From assembly GCF_014529535.1 (NCBI RefSeq), contig NW_023503339.1:1-64000 (forward strand): a stretch of DNA of 64,000 nucleotides, given 5' to 3'. Positions 1 to 12,266 of the stretch are shown piece after piece. Position 1 is the first letter of the stretch. Every line of letters starts with the position of its first letter. The DNA is from Bradysia coprophila (Eukaryota; Arthropoda; Insecta; Diptera; Sciaridae). The notes beneath the pieces are model-generated. The model was not told the origin of the DNA and did not search any database. It worked only from the letters and a program-made list of their open reading frames with translations. The translations under genes and the position numbers were made by a program.

Positions 1-75
1 GCAAAATTGAGTCGAATTTTTTAGATATTTCTTTAGAAATCAACGGAATTACACAATCAACAGAACAAAAGCGAA

Positions 76-240
76 ATGGTATCTTGCAAGGGCAATAAAA
101 AGTACAAAAGAAAAGGAGATTTAAAGATCCATCGTGTCCGAAAGTACAAAAATGTGGATCATGGTAGCATGTTCGAGAAAACTGAGAGTGGCAAATCTTT
201 CGATGTTAAGAGGCACACCGATACTTCACTAAAATTGTAG
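76..240 (+). pseudogene. degenerate C2H2 zinc-finger-like fragment
   Basis: A 54-codon frame from ATG to TAG. It carries a Cys-Lys-Gly-Asn stretch, then KYKRKGDLKIH, then a second block GKSFDVKRH. This spacing resembles the linker, hydrophobic core and first His of C2H2 zinc fingers, but the second Cys and second His of the fingers are missing or replaced. It runs straight into a foldback element. I read it as a decayed zinc-finger exon. A chance resemblance is quite possible because the stretch is short and lysine-rich. No splice partners were found. Confidence 0.25.
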
Positions 241-267
241 CCTACATTTGCGTGTTTCGTATTTCAT

Positions 268-550
268 TTTAGTTAATATCTTTTCATCAGAATCCTTTTT
301 GAAAAATGTACGACCGCAATTCCGACCACGAATGTGTTAGCTTTCAACAGAAAATACATTTGGTTATAGTCGTTTGACCAGCTCTGAGAAAAGTGAGCAG
401 TTTAACGAAATTTTCATAAACTGCTCACGTCTACAACCAAATGTATTTTCTGTTGAAAGCTACCACATTCGTGGACGGAATTGCGGTCGTGCATTTTTAA
501 AAAGGAATCTGATGGAAATATATCATCAAAAAAGTAAACTAAAATCCAGT
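268..550. repeat. foldback element, about 140-bp arms
   Basis: The left arm (about 268-412) is matched by the reverse complement of the right arm (about 414-550), with a few mismatches and a small insertion in the left arm. Shared blocks include TTTCAACAGAAAATACATTT and GACCGCAATTCCG. The left flank at 231-250 has a GTAGCCTACATTTG motif that also opens the foldback at 52,969-53,150, so the two probably belong to one family. The element has no coding capacity; it could be a MITE or a Foldback-type element. Confidence 0.8.
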
Positions 551-1340
551 ATTTAAAAATCGCCCTGATGTATGCTTTTCAGCAAAGCACCGATGCCTCT
601 TAAGTTTCTATCAGACAAAATCAGTTAGACAAGCGAAACACAAGAACATTGAAGAGAATCCCTAAAGGTGCACGAATGACTGGTGCTTACGAATTGACAA
701 TAATTGACGATAATAATCGAGAAAAACAGTTCGTCATCGTGGGAAGATTTATTATTCTTTTCTTTTAAAGCTTTCCAAGTACCAGAATATAACAAGAAGA
801 ATTAGACGAAACTAGTAAAAAATAACATTAATAGAGACATTAGAGCCATCGATCTTTAGCTTAGCAAGTCAACCAATAATCAAGAAGAAATCCAATCGCA
901 ATTAAACATCTGGTTCCTAGATGACGGAACTTTGGTTGGTGAGGAAAAAACAGTTAAGAGCGATAAACGATATAACAAAAGATCAAAACAATGTGCTTAA
1001 ACATTAATTTCGAATGGAATGAAATGGTGGAATGGCAACGATCAATTAGCTTTTTCCTGTCTAGTAGGTTTTCAAACAAAATATTAGCATTGCTTTTCAG
1101 ACATCTCCATTAACCACCCATTGTTTCCGAGTTCTGTAAATTACTCAAAAAAATTATGTGCGCTAGAGCTTTCGATACATTTTTTGTGAGAGTGCATTTT
1201 AGAAATAGCACCGCGTTATAATCCACCAATCTATCTTACATGTACTTCTTTTGTATCTTAAAGTAACGAGTATCGAATTCATTTACATTATTTGTGTTAC
1301 CATTAATTTTACTATATAAGATCACATTTGCCGTGGGTTA
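551..1340. other. no gene seen
   Basis: AT-rich sequence with no exon-like reading frame, RNA gene or clear repeat recognised. Confidence 0.5.
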
Positions 1341-1533
1341 GGGAATCTGGGGAAATGGCGGTACAAAAATTTGGGTAATGGCAATCACTTATAACAAAGT
1401 TAAATAAAATGTTAAAATGATCGGAATTACCCGCTGGTCACCATTACTCCTGATTCCAGAAATTATAATTAATGTTTTTCTTCGAGCAGAATCGAATAAA
1501 ACTTTAAAATGATCGGAATTTCCCCAGATTCCC
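1341..1533. mobile_element. TA-flanked MITE with 16-bp terminal inverted repeats
   Basis: The element opens with GGGAATCTGGGGAAAT and closes with its exact reverse complement. It is bordered on both sides by TA (1339-1340 and 1534-1535), as expected for a TA target-site duplication. It is 193 bp long and non-coding. Inside, a TAAAATGATCGGAATT block occurs near both the middle and the right end. TA duplications fit the Tc1/mariner superfamily, but no transposase is present to confirm this. Confidence 0.8.
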
Positions 1534-1535
1534 TA

Positions 1536-4500
1536 TCGTTTTGTTTCGTCGTTGCTGTTGAAAACGAATGATTAGAATAGATTGTTCTGAAGGGATCACA
1601 TCATTACATAGTGAGTAACTTTTTGATTATTGAAAGGATCATTTCCGAAACATTTCGTTAAAATCTTCTGTCGTTCCAACGAAACCAACATCATTGTGGT
1701 AGGTATTGTAGGTATCTACAATCTACATGCATATTCATCAACTAAAAATATTTATTACTACGTTTCGTTGGTTTGTAATGTTGATCATTTTCCATTGACT
1801 GAAAATGCTGGCGTTGTTTAAATAGAAAAAAAAACGCTGCAGTCATAACATACGAATATAAACATATTGTACGTTGTATATAATACTCACATGCAATCAT
1901 AAATTACGAATCTCAAGTCTAGTGTCAAGGTTGAGCAGAGAAATTATAAATGTCTTTGCTATATTGTGTTGGTAAAGCATTTTTCAAAGACTTTTTCATT
2001 GTACAATGTACGTAGTGAATGAATGAATGGCATGAGTCATCTAAAAATCTACATAAAGTCTGTGTGTCAGTTCGTTTATTGTGTGTATATGTATGAGGAA
2101 TGTTGATTTCTGTTGTTGGTTTAAAAAACGCGGTTATAGCATCTTTTTCCTACATCAATTCTGTAAGATTTCTTTTGATTGCTGAGAAAATAGATTACAA
2201 TTGAATGATAACATTCGTACAACAATAGACACTCCACAAACTTAAAGGGAATTTTGTTGTGATTTTTTGTCACATTATTGCATCCACACCCTTCCAGTGT
2301 AAATCATTGATTGATAATTCAGAAGTGCTTTTTGCAACGATGTGGTTTTAACGGCTATCTGTATTTCATTTTAAAACGATTTCGAGCAGACATAAGTTGA
2401 AATAGATTTAAGTTACTGGAAAGAATGAAAGGCACTTTGGAATAGAGGTTGAACGTTCTCCAGTAGCAGAGAAGCAATGACATTTTAAAAAAGGCTATTG
2501 CCATATAACGATTAAATCTGTTACTTCTGTTGTTCCAACTATCGCCTAGTGTTTGATAAAAAAAATCTTTTACTTCATTTGTTTTACCACTCAACACAGC
2601 AATCACAATATAAGGCCAAGTTAATCGCCGATAACAGATGACTGCTGTGCTGCTGCTTCACTCATACATTGTTCGACTACACGAACATTCATCCGCAATT
2701 GAGTAATGGACTATGAATCTGTCGGAAGCGAATAGTTCGCGTTCACTAGATAATAAGCCGGAAATCTTATATTCACTCATTTCCCCAGTCTTGATGATTA
2801 TGGCTGTTTCGCTTTATTTCTTATCCTAGGTCAACACATTGCTACAAACTTGTTTATTGCATTATATAAATCGGGTTATTTCTGTCGCATATGGGATACA
2901 TATAGTAAAAGTACACTTTATGCAGGATAGGGTGTGTCTGTTATATGTATTATATATTCATTCAATGTACATGCGCTTATGTAATTTTTTGGGGAATTTT
3001 GTTCCACATAGTCTGGGTGGAATAAATATGTATATGTGGTACATAGAGAACAAAACATGCAACTAGATTGAGGTGACTCAGACAGATATACAATTTATTG
3101 ATGATTGATCTGTGGTTTCTTCTATTGAACTTTCGACATCCGTATTTCGTTTCTTTATTGAGATTACAGCACCGCCAAAATAATATGAATCGATCGGTAG
3201 CCTATTCATTAAGTTTAGTTAATTAACACATTTGTCAATATTAGCATTCAGCTAGATATTTAGTCTGACATAAGCAGAAAATAAAATATTGTTTCGACTA
3301 TTCAATGATAGGAACAATTTAGTAATGCCTCGCCTAAGTCAAACAATTGCTTGTTATTTCTAAAGATGGCAAATTAAAGACTAATATTGAAACACAATGA
3401 CAAGCAGCCGTTTCAAGGATAACAAATTGAGTGAGATGTGTTTGCAACAAGATTTCAAAACTTTTTAAATTAATGCCAACTCTAAAGGTAATGCGCGTTC
3501 GATGAACCTCTTTTGCCGTAACTTTTTTCATTGACAATGGGATTTCGTAGAGAATATAATTTATCTCTCAGACGGTGAGGCGCTATAATGAAATTGGCGA
3601 AAATGTTCCCAAGAAGTGATCCCGACATTTCCATAAAAGGAGTTATTTTAAATAGAATTGAAAGTACACGAGACGGAGAGAGAGAGAGAGAAAAAAGAAT
3701 GTCGGACCGTGACCATGCATCTTTCAAGTTGCCGATCAAAAAAATTTCATTCCCTAAGCTGTTAGTTTTATCAAATGCGAAGGACAATCCGAATTCTATT
3801 TCTATTGAAAAGAAAAAATCGTCATGACTGTTTGTAATTGGAGGGCTTAAGTACACTAAAGTAACAAGAAATTTTTGTCCATGCATCATAGCGATTAGGG
3901 AAAAAATACGAAAAGATAAGATTCTGTTCTTATCAAACATTTCCAAATTTTAGCACACATTTTTATGAATAACGAGATGAATAATGCGTGTTCGTTTCGA
4001 AGGAACAGTTTAAAGTACTCCGTTGTGTCATAATACACAATACATAATCGTGAAACTATTTTTGAAACGAAGAAGAAGAAGAAAAAAATCCGACTCTTGC
4101 GCACACATATTTTCTTCCAGATAAGTATTTTTGTTTTTACAGTCAGTGAAACTTAGTTTCTTCGTTATTTTTGTGATATATGCCCTTATATGGTCTACGA
4201 AAGTGTTTCGCATTTGGATTGCATATAAAGATTTTTTTTCGTTAGTCATCATCATAAAACATTCGATAAATTGTACGATAAGCGTGTACATGGAGATATT
4301 CACTTGTATACTCGTTAATATAAACTTGATTAGCTTACACAACACAGACTGAACGAACAAAAAAAATTCTCAATTATTTTATGTTGAAAATGAAAATAAT
4401 AAAAAAAAAATTTGATAAGAAATGACTCTTTGGAATCAAATCGGATCGTAATTTTCTCAATAAAAATTTAATTCTTTTAGGCTCGGCAAAAAAAAACGTT

Positions 4501-7300
4501 TTGAAAAAAACAGACCTACGAGAAAAATTGCTAGGAAATGATAAACGAGCAATAATATAATTGTTTCAGAATTCCATTTTATTAGTAATCCATTTTCAAC
4601 AACAACAAAACGAACTCCATATCATACGCCCGAATAAATGACATCAATGACATATATATATGTATAATAATATTGGTTCGCTAATGGGTAACCATAAGCA
4701 GACAATATACACATTAAAATTAGAATAAAATTATCGAATCGGTCGATTAAACATTCAAATAAATTTAATATTTTATGTTTGTCGATAGAAAAATGTGCAA
4801 AAATTTGCATAAAATTGTATAAAACCGGCTACGGTTTCCATAAGTTTTGCCAAATATTCGAAAAAGAAAAAAATATTTAAAAACAAAATGAAAATAATGG
4901 CCGTTTTCAAGGTCATACTGCGGCTGAACCCGAGTGGATGATTGACGACGAATGATTTGTGAGTGAATAGCATATTCTTTTCTCCACATTGTCAGCTTGT
5001 TGATGGAGTTTCCACTGTAACAGTTTTGTGGTAACTTTATTTTTGTTCGATGACCTTTTTAATGTTAACGGTCGGGCAGGTCATTGTGCTAGACTAGACA
5101 CTCTTGTGGAGAAAACACACTCTTTTTAGAATCATTTTTTATTTGAAAAAACGAAACTTAACCGAATTTTATAATCACAAATTTCATTATACTAAATCGA
5201 TCAAGTTTTGCCGTAAATTAAAAGTAAAACAAAAAACTCAATTCTCATATCCGTTCATTCACATTGACGTTTTATATATTCTATCAATCGTAACTCTCAT
5301 TTGGGCAAGGCGGGTATAATTTATGAATGGTACTTTACATTACATTTTATACGGTTATTCATTGCAACGTATTTTATGAGACTTGCAACAGAATGCTGCG
5401 AGTGGAGTTATTCACATCACTAGTCGAAATGGTAATTTATAAGAAATTGTGGGCTATTTTCTTGTGAATGGAAAGTGAACACGTTTTACTGCTGCACACC
5501 GGTCGGTGTGAATGTGATTCGGTACCCGTCAGTACCTAAACTTCAATCGATTTTCGTCTGACTTGAACACCTTTAATGCCATTCCAATTGATAGCTCCGT
5601 AAGTCATCAACTGATTTTCTCCACAGACATATTGCTCCATGCACAATTTATTATTTAAGTTTGCTTTATGATGTATTCATAATTCCAATGAATTATTTAA
5701 TGATGACGGTGTCGATGGTGGTGTGTCGCAGAGACTATGCCTTTGAAATATGCAAATCAAAATCATCGGAAATCCGAGCAATATAAATTCTACAGACATC
5801 ACCAAATATTAACGTGTTTGTATTTTTGTGTTTTCGATGAGTCATGCTATTGAACTGTCCGTAGTAGAACCGATTGCCCCCTCACAATATAATAAAATCA
5901 AATTTATTTGAAATTGGGATGTGATTCATATAAAATATTCGCACACGTGAGACATAATATTGATTTCGTTTTTGGTGGCCTGCAATTATTTGTTGTGGAA
6001 TAATTAACTTGACTTATTAAAAAAAAGTGAGAGGTAAAATGGACTTACACTTGACCACAGTCACTAAAATTTTATTTCATTTTTTTTTCGGTGCGTAATA
6101 ACCGAATAAAGAATTCGTTCTTCGAACTAGTCGAGTGTTTATTCAGAAGTTTTGTGAACCATCCAGCGCTCATGTTTATTCGTCGTTCCTCATACACTTG
6201 AACACGGCCCGTTTCATGAATATAAAAACCAAATAAAGCGATGGATGTAATACTTAAACATTTTCGGAGTTTATAAAGAATTTTTGATTTAACAAGAGTT
6301 TCCCCTTGGTATATCTTTACACGTATTACGTCTGGCATAATAATCAAACATGAAATTATAATATTTGGGGTTGAAGAACTGGATACATGGATGACAAGGC
6401 CTATATGAACATAAAATTGATTTCGTTCCGTTTTAAAGTGCATGCATCGACAAAAGTGAATATTAAAGGTAGGTATGAGAGAACATTTTCGGTGACTAAG
6501 CCAACATTTGAACGGTTAGAGTTGAAAGTTTCCATAGTCTGCATTTTTAATTATTAAAAATTGATTTCGCAACAGTCATTATCGGCAACACACACCTTCT
6601 TTGTTTCCGTTAAACTGAAAAATAGTTGCGTGCGTTGTAACATTTTGTTGATTATATCATACTCCCACCTAAATGCAGACATAACCCGATGGATTATTAA
6701 ACCGAAGGTGTTGAACGGCTTCAATGGGTTCTACAGTGATTTGTTAGATTGGTTTTTTCAAAAATCTTCGAATTGAAGACTTCCATCTAGCGTCAGAATG
6801 AACGTTTGCAGCAATTGTTATGGAAAAAAAAAGTTTTATTAAACGTAAGAAAGCAGTCTGATCGTCAATATCAAAGTTATCCATTCTCCCGCCTTCTAAC
6901 TTCCGACGAAAAAGATCGATGAGTCTTTGCTTGTGTTATTATGATTTTTTTTCCTGTAAAGCAATAACTATCATCCGATGGATTCAGACACTCTCACGTA
7001 AGACAAAAGACGTTGATGGATTGGCGTGTTTCCCTTTTGCACTTGCCTTACAACGAAGTAAATGCAATTTCATTCTTTTATTTTCCCTCGGTCGAAAGAG
7101 GTTTATTATAGCCCTAGGGATGAAAAGTAAATTTACTTTAAGCTCAAAAGAGCTAGAGTAGATTTTAGGCAATTTCCCGAACGAAGCCCGAACGAAGTGA
7201 GAGTGACAAGCGAAAGTTCTCTAAAATCAACCATCCACCACAAATTCTGGGGGCCTAAATCAAGAGAAAAATTCTGAAATTTATTCCCAAGGCATTAAAA
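1536..7300. other. gene-free AT-rich region
   Basis: No supported gene. Open frames here are short or lack family resemblance; the longest, on the minus strand at 3,482-3,946, has no recognisable domain and AT-rich composition. The sequence could be intergenic or intronic to a gene outside the window. Confidence 0.45.
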
Positions 7301-7374
7301 GTCCATTACATGACTCGGAATAAAAACGAAAGGTCTCGTTTTCATCTTTTTTATTGTTCTCGGCTTTGCCTCGG
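7301..7374 (+). repeat. dispersed repeat shared with 52.7 kb
   Basis: This stretch (CCATTACAT...AAGGTCTCGTTTT...CTCGGCTTTGCCTCGG) is matched by the reverse complement of 52,732-52,802, with only scattered mismatches. It is probably the tail of a dispersed, non-coding transposon-derived repeat; its full limits are not visible. Confidence 0.6.
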
Positions 7375-7397
7375 CACTAAAACTCTTCACCTTTTAT

Positions 7398-7622
7398 GGC
7401 TCGGAACAGATTGGTCTAATCTAAACTAAATCGGGAAAAAATGCGATCTGAAATTTTCAGATTCAGATCACTTTGAACAAAATCTGATCTGAGTTCACAG
7501 GTAGACTCTGAACTGACCTCATCTTTGGGAACTGATTTGGTCTGAAAGAAATTGAAAAAATGCAGATTTTCATCTGAAAATCAGATCATATCATGACTTT
7601 CAGATCAGATTCACAATCAGCG
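7398..7622. repeat. hexamer-rich repeat, GATCTG/CAGATC core
   Basis: The stretch opens with GGCTCGGAACAG and is then built largely from overlapping variants of GATCTGA and TCAGATC on both strands. The opening motif matches that of the AGGTCA-rich element at 53.8 kb, but the internal core word is different. No right end is recognised. Confidence 0.55.
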
Positions 7623-10600
7623 TAAGATGCTCGAATTATAAAAGACTTTGAATACTAAACTGGATTTTTTTTTAATGAATGCGGGAATTTTGATCAATAG
7701 TTGGTGATCAATAGTTCAATGCAGAAGAATTAATTTCGTTGCTCGCGAAATACCAACCAATTATTTGTCGACTTTTAGCATAAAAGACTGTAAACTGTAT
7801 TATACGAATTAATGGAACATAAAAATTTAAAATCAAAAAGATTTGTTTACATTTTTGTATACATCTATAGAATTGGAGTTATGAACCACCTAGTCATTAT
7901 GTTGCTTTATTTTACAAAACCAGTATTCCGACTTAAAAACATACAAAAAATGAGCTTTATGTGTCGATCGATTTGATTCACAGTTGAATAATTTTAAACA
8001 ACGATTTACTCATCAATTGGTTTTCCTACCATTGGAATGCGTCATCTGTTGTAAATTGATTTACATCTGCGTATATATCTCGTAGTGATAGTCAAATTGG
8101 AGAAGTTCATCAAATCGTCTATTTATACTTTACATACTCTTTACATGCGCTAGTATTTACAGCAGCTGGAATATAATTATATCATACGTTCGCAGAACCG
8201 TTCGATCAATCACATTATCGACAATAAAGTATCGATCAGCAACATTTACATTTCTTCAAAAATACCAGCAATTTTACCAGTAAATTTCCAAAATGGTAAA
8301 TCTAAATGGTCATCGTACCACGATTTGTGAGAAACATAATCACAACCAGCTAAACAACATAATTGCACAACAATATATGTATGCATGCTCAAAAAACACC
8401 GTACATGGATATACATCGATCAAATCAATATCACATTTGGTCATGAGCCGATCAAAGAAAAAAACATTTCTCTATGACATTGTTCACGTTCACAGCGCTG
8501 TTAGTCGTCGTTCGAATCGAGATACGATATTATATACCCTATGATGGTTCACATGGTGCTGGTGAATTTGCCTCGGAATTAACAGAACCATTTTTCGACG
8601 TTTTACTCTACAAGTCACCTTACACATAGAAGTACATGTCTTAATATACTATCCGACCTCATGCTACGAATTCTTATTCGGCTGTTAGGTGCAGACTCGT
8701 ACGAATCATCGGGACTAGAGCTAGAGCATTAAGAATCTTAAATTAAGACTATGGTTTTAACGATGGTCGGTTAGATTTGGTGATTTCTAGTCAAAGAGAA
8801 TTGCTCGTATGTCTTCACTTTTTCTCAAAATTTACTTTTTCACTGATGCATGTAACGTTGACTGCCCCAGGGAATTTCATATACGAGATCAAACGACTCA
8901 ATCCCCTTAATACAATTTTTAACTATTCATACGGGACGATATCTATGATAAATCATACACATACTAGGTATGTACGTACGGGTCGCCTACCATATGTAAA
9001 ACTATATTTGTGTACATAATTTCATCATGATAAAGTGAACTTCAAAGTTTTGTTTATTTATTTGTTTTACTCTCTTTGTTTTTTATACTTATAAAAGTCT
9101 CTGTGTAAAGAGTCAGCAAATTGAGCGAGTGCAATATGCTTACAAGTCTCCATTCATGGTCTATTATGGTATCTATTCATTGAGTTTAATCAACTGTTTT
9201 TTTTTTTCTCAGTTTTATTAATTCATTTCCGTTTTAATAAGTATTTTGCCATTGATCTTTTCATTTAAGAATAAAACGTTTTACCGGATCAAAATAGAAA
9301 AAAAAATTATTAAAAATGATTTTGCTTTGATTCTGATCGAAATTGAATTGGCGAAATACATTTTTTTATGGATTTGTCCGTTTCGGTAGCAAACAGTGTA
9401 AAAATCATTTACATTGCAAATGGATACCGAATATGGTGCGAAGAAGGACTTCACATAATATGCGATTTTGGTAGATGAAATTAAAACAAATTTAGGCGGC
9501 ACCAAGGACTGTAATTTCGGTTTATTGAACTGGTACAACGAAAACCCGTAAAAAGAAAATGATTCAAGTCAATCAAGATAAAAGAAGTACAACAACTTGA
9601 ACCGATATACTAACTTGGTGTCACGAGGAACATATATATGCGTGTAAAAATAGTCAAACATTTTTTGACTGAGTTTCTTTTAAAATTCCATATTTGGATC
9701 TGCAATAGCATGCGAAAATGTGAGACGTTTGTGCTTAACACAGTCATAACATATTTTCATATGCATAACTGGAAACAGCTGGTCCTTCTTAAGTTCGTCA
9801 ACATCGTAACGTTTGTTCGGATTGTGATTATCAAGCTCTTCCTATATTATATGCATGCCTGTGTGACGAATAGTGCATACGACAATTATTATTTCAGGAT
9901 TGTAAGAGTGAATTCGCCAAAACTTCGAACAGTCGGGATTCAAGCCGGCAGCGATCCGATTGAGGTATGGCTCAAATGAATCGTCGTTCTATTCCTGAAA
10001 AAATTTTGTTGCGCTGTCATGGTCCATAGAAAACTTTTCTCCGAAGTAGTCGCGAAAATCGTTTTATATCAATTACTCAAACATGCGAGATGTGAATAAT
10101 GTCAAATTGTGCACGTTTATGAAGGTCAATGAGCTGAATATTATTGACCAACAAACGTCTATGTTCGGCCCACCCAGCCGCCGCAACAAGTGAAAAACCT
10201 CGAAAAACCGAAAATTTTGAAGGGCTCTGGGCGGCTGGGAAAGTTAGTATAGCAGGAAGCTCTAACCCAGAGTTTTGTAGCTTACTTTAAGCTCTATCCA
10301 TTGACACCCCACTTGACCATACCCACTGTCCCAGATAGAAATGGAGTTGATTTTTCACAATGTATCTCAGCCCATCAAATTTTGGAAAATCATCGAACTT
10401 TAAAGTTCCCCAAATAACGTTTTTTCGAGTGAATTTGGTTATTTATAGGTTTACGAGATAATAGTTAGTAAAACTAAGTTGATACAGCCAGAAGATGTCT
10501 CATTGAATTTTTTTTGTAGAGGACTGACGAAACGAACCAAAATTCTAAAATTTTACTTCATCAATTATTTGAAAATAGTTCGATTTAACCTCAAAATTGC

Positions 10601-12043
10601 TGTTCGAAGTTTTGGCGGATTGACTCGTAATATGAACAGATCCAAATATTTTCACATTTTATGTCATAAACATTTCGTAACTTATCTGACATTCTATTGT
10701 CGCTGTGTAATTCCAATTTCGATTAATTAAATTATCTTACCACCGAAGTTCCTTTATCATAATTACCTACGTCCATCACTCAACAACTGCTTAGCCACGC
10801 ATACAATATATATTATCGTGATACACCATATCGCCGGAATCATGTGAAATGTAATGATAACGCAATTTAACAACGTTTCAACGAAACGATATTAGCACTC
10901 TGATAAATATCTGCGATATCAAAAACACTAATCCACTTATCATTGCCCTTTACGTAGATTAAATGGAAATTACACGCGGGTGTTCTTTCGCTTTCATAAA
11001 CACCAGCATTTTCAGAGCATTAATTAACATTCAGAGATTCAGTTCTTCATGGAAGTGAAATATAAAATGTAAAAATATATAAAACGAAAAAAAAACTTAT
11101 TGAGTAGAGGAATGTTAATTATAATTGGTAATTTATTCCTCATGTTTTGTATTAATTACATGTAAAAGATTTTCGAGATACAATATCTCCGTCATAACAT
11201 GCAATTTAACAAGATCTCACCTATTTCATAAAAATAAATTTTATTTTACGTAAAAAAACGCGAACACTTCGAATTTCGCTGAATTTATTGTTACAATAAT
11301 TTTATGGAATAAGAAAAAAAAATTAATTCAACTGGAGAAATTACCAACGATAAATTATTATGAACCGTACTGCTCTCATAAATAATACCCATTACAATTG
11401 GTCTTGAAAAATCTCTTCATATCGTTCAACCAACCATAATTGTACATATTGTAAAACTGATTGACCGAATGAATTTTATTTCTTCTGTGTGCGCTTGTTT
11501 TTTTTGTGTATATCCCCAAATATGTCCATATTCATTGAAAAGATCTTTTAATAACTGTTGGCCTTTATTTTTGGTTAAAGAAAATCTTTTGATTTTTGCT
11601 TTAATTAAATCGAAATAAAAATTCTCTTTTCGGTTAATAACAAATTTATTCAACGGTTCTATTCATGTTTGGTGTTTGGTTCATTTTTTTTGCTTCTTTT
11701 ATTTCTCCGTTGATTTTGCGAATGTTGTAGCTCTATGCTGGTAATAGATAATAGATATACACAGCCATTGATTTTTCTTCTTCTATCCATAACTGTGCTG
11801 TATGGTCTGGTCATCGACCTACATTTAAAACTAATATACTCGATGAGTTTGAAGACGTTTCTTAAACGTATTTACATTAAACTCTCCTTTTGTCTAGACA
11901 ACGTTTATCGAAATGCGAAGGATTAATATCGGATTGGGTGAAAAGAACACAAATATTCGTCTTCGTTGCTGCACACAAACGCTTCTCATAGTCGGGATAA
12001 AAATGGCTGACATTAATTAAAAACAATTTTTTGTTTGAGTATA
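7623..12043. other. gene-free AT-rich region
   Basis: No supported gene. A GC-richer hairpin lies at about 10,166-10,241, where CACCCAGCCGCC is mirrored by GGCGGCTGGG with some 45 bases between. Open frames are short and low-complexity. Confidence 0.45.
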
Positions 12044-12266
12044 GCTTGGAATGGGTCGAACACGGTCAAAAAGCCCAGTTTGACCTGAATGTTGAAATCA
12101 GGCTAGGTAATTCGAATTCTAGAAATAAAAACGTGACCTCAACTCTGTGTCAGGTTTCAGGTCAGGTTTGACCTGATTAATAAAATGTGATCTCTGGTCA
12201 ATTCAAGTTCAGTTCAAAACAGGTTCCGTTATTTTAAAGTCAGGTTCAGGCCTGATCTGTTCCGAG
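12044..12266. repeat. hexamer-rich repeat, AGGTCA core
   Basis: A run of variants of AGGTCAGGTTT and TGACCTGA on both strands, ending in CTGTTCCGAG, the same closing motif as the element at 53,826-54,164. The left boundary (GCTTGGAATGGGTC) is a degraded form of that element's opening. This is probably an older, smaller copy of the same family. Confidence 0.6.

Noticed and set aside
3482-3946. 154-codon open frame on the minus strand
   Set aside because: No family resemblance, low-complexity hydrophobic composition, and an overlapping plus-strand frame of similar quality. Likely chance.
9638-9979. 113-codon plus-strand frame
   Set aside because: Rich in Phe, Val and Ile with no domain or splice context. 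Probably chance in AT-rich sequence.
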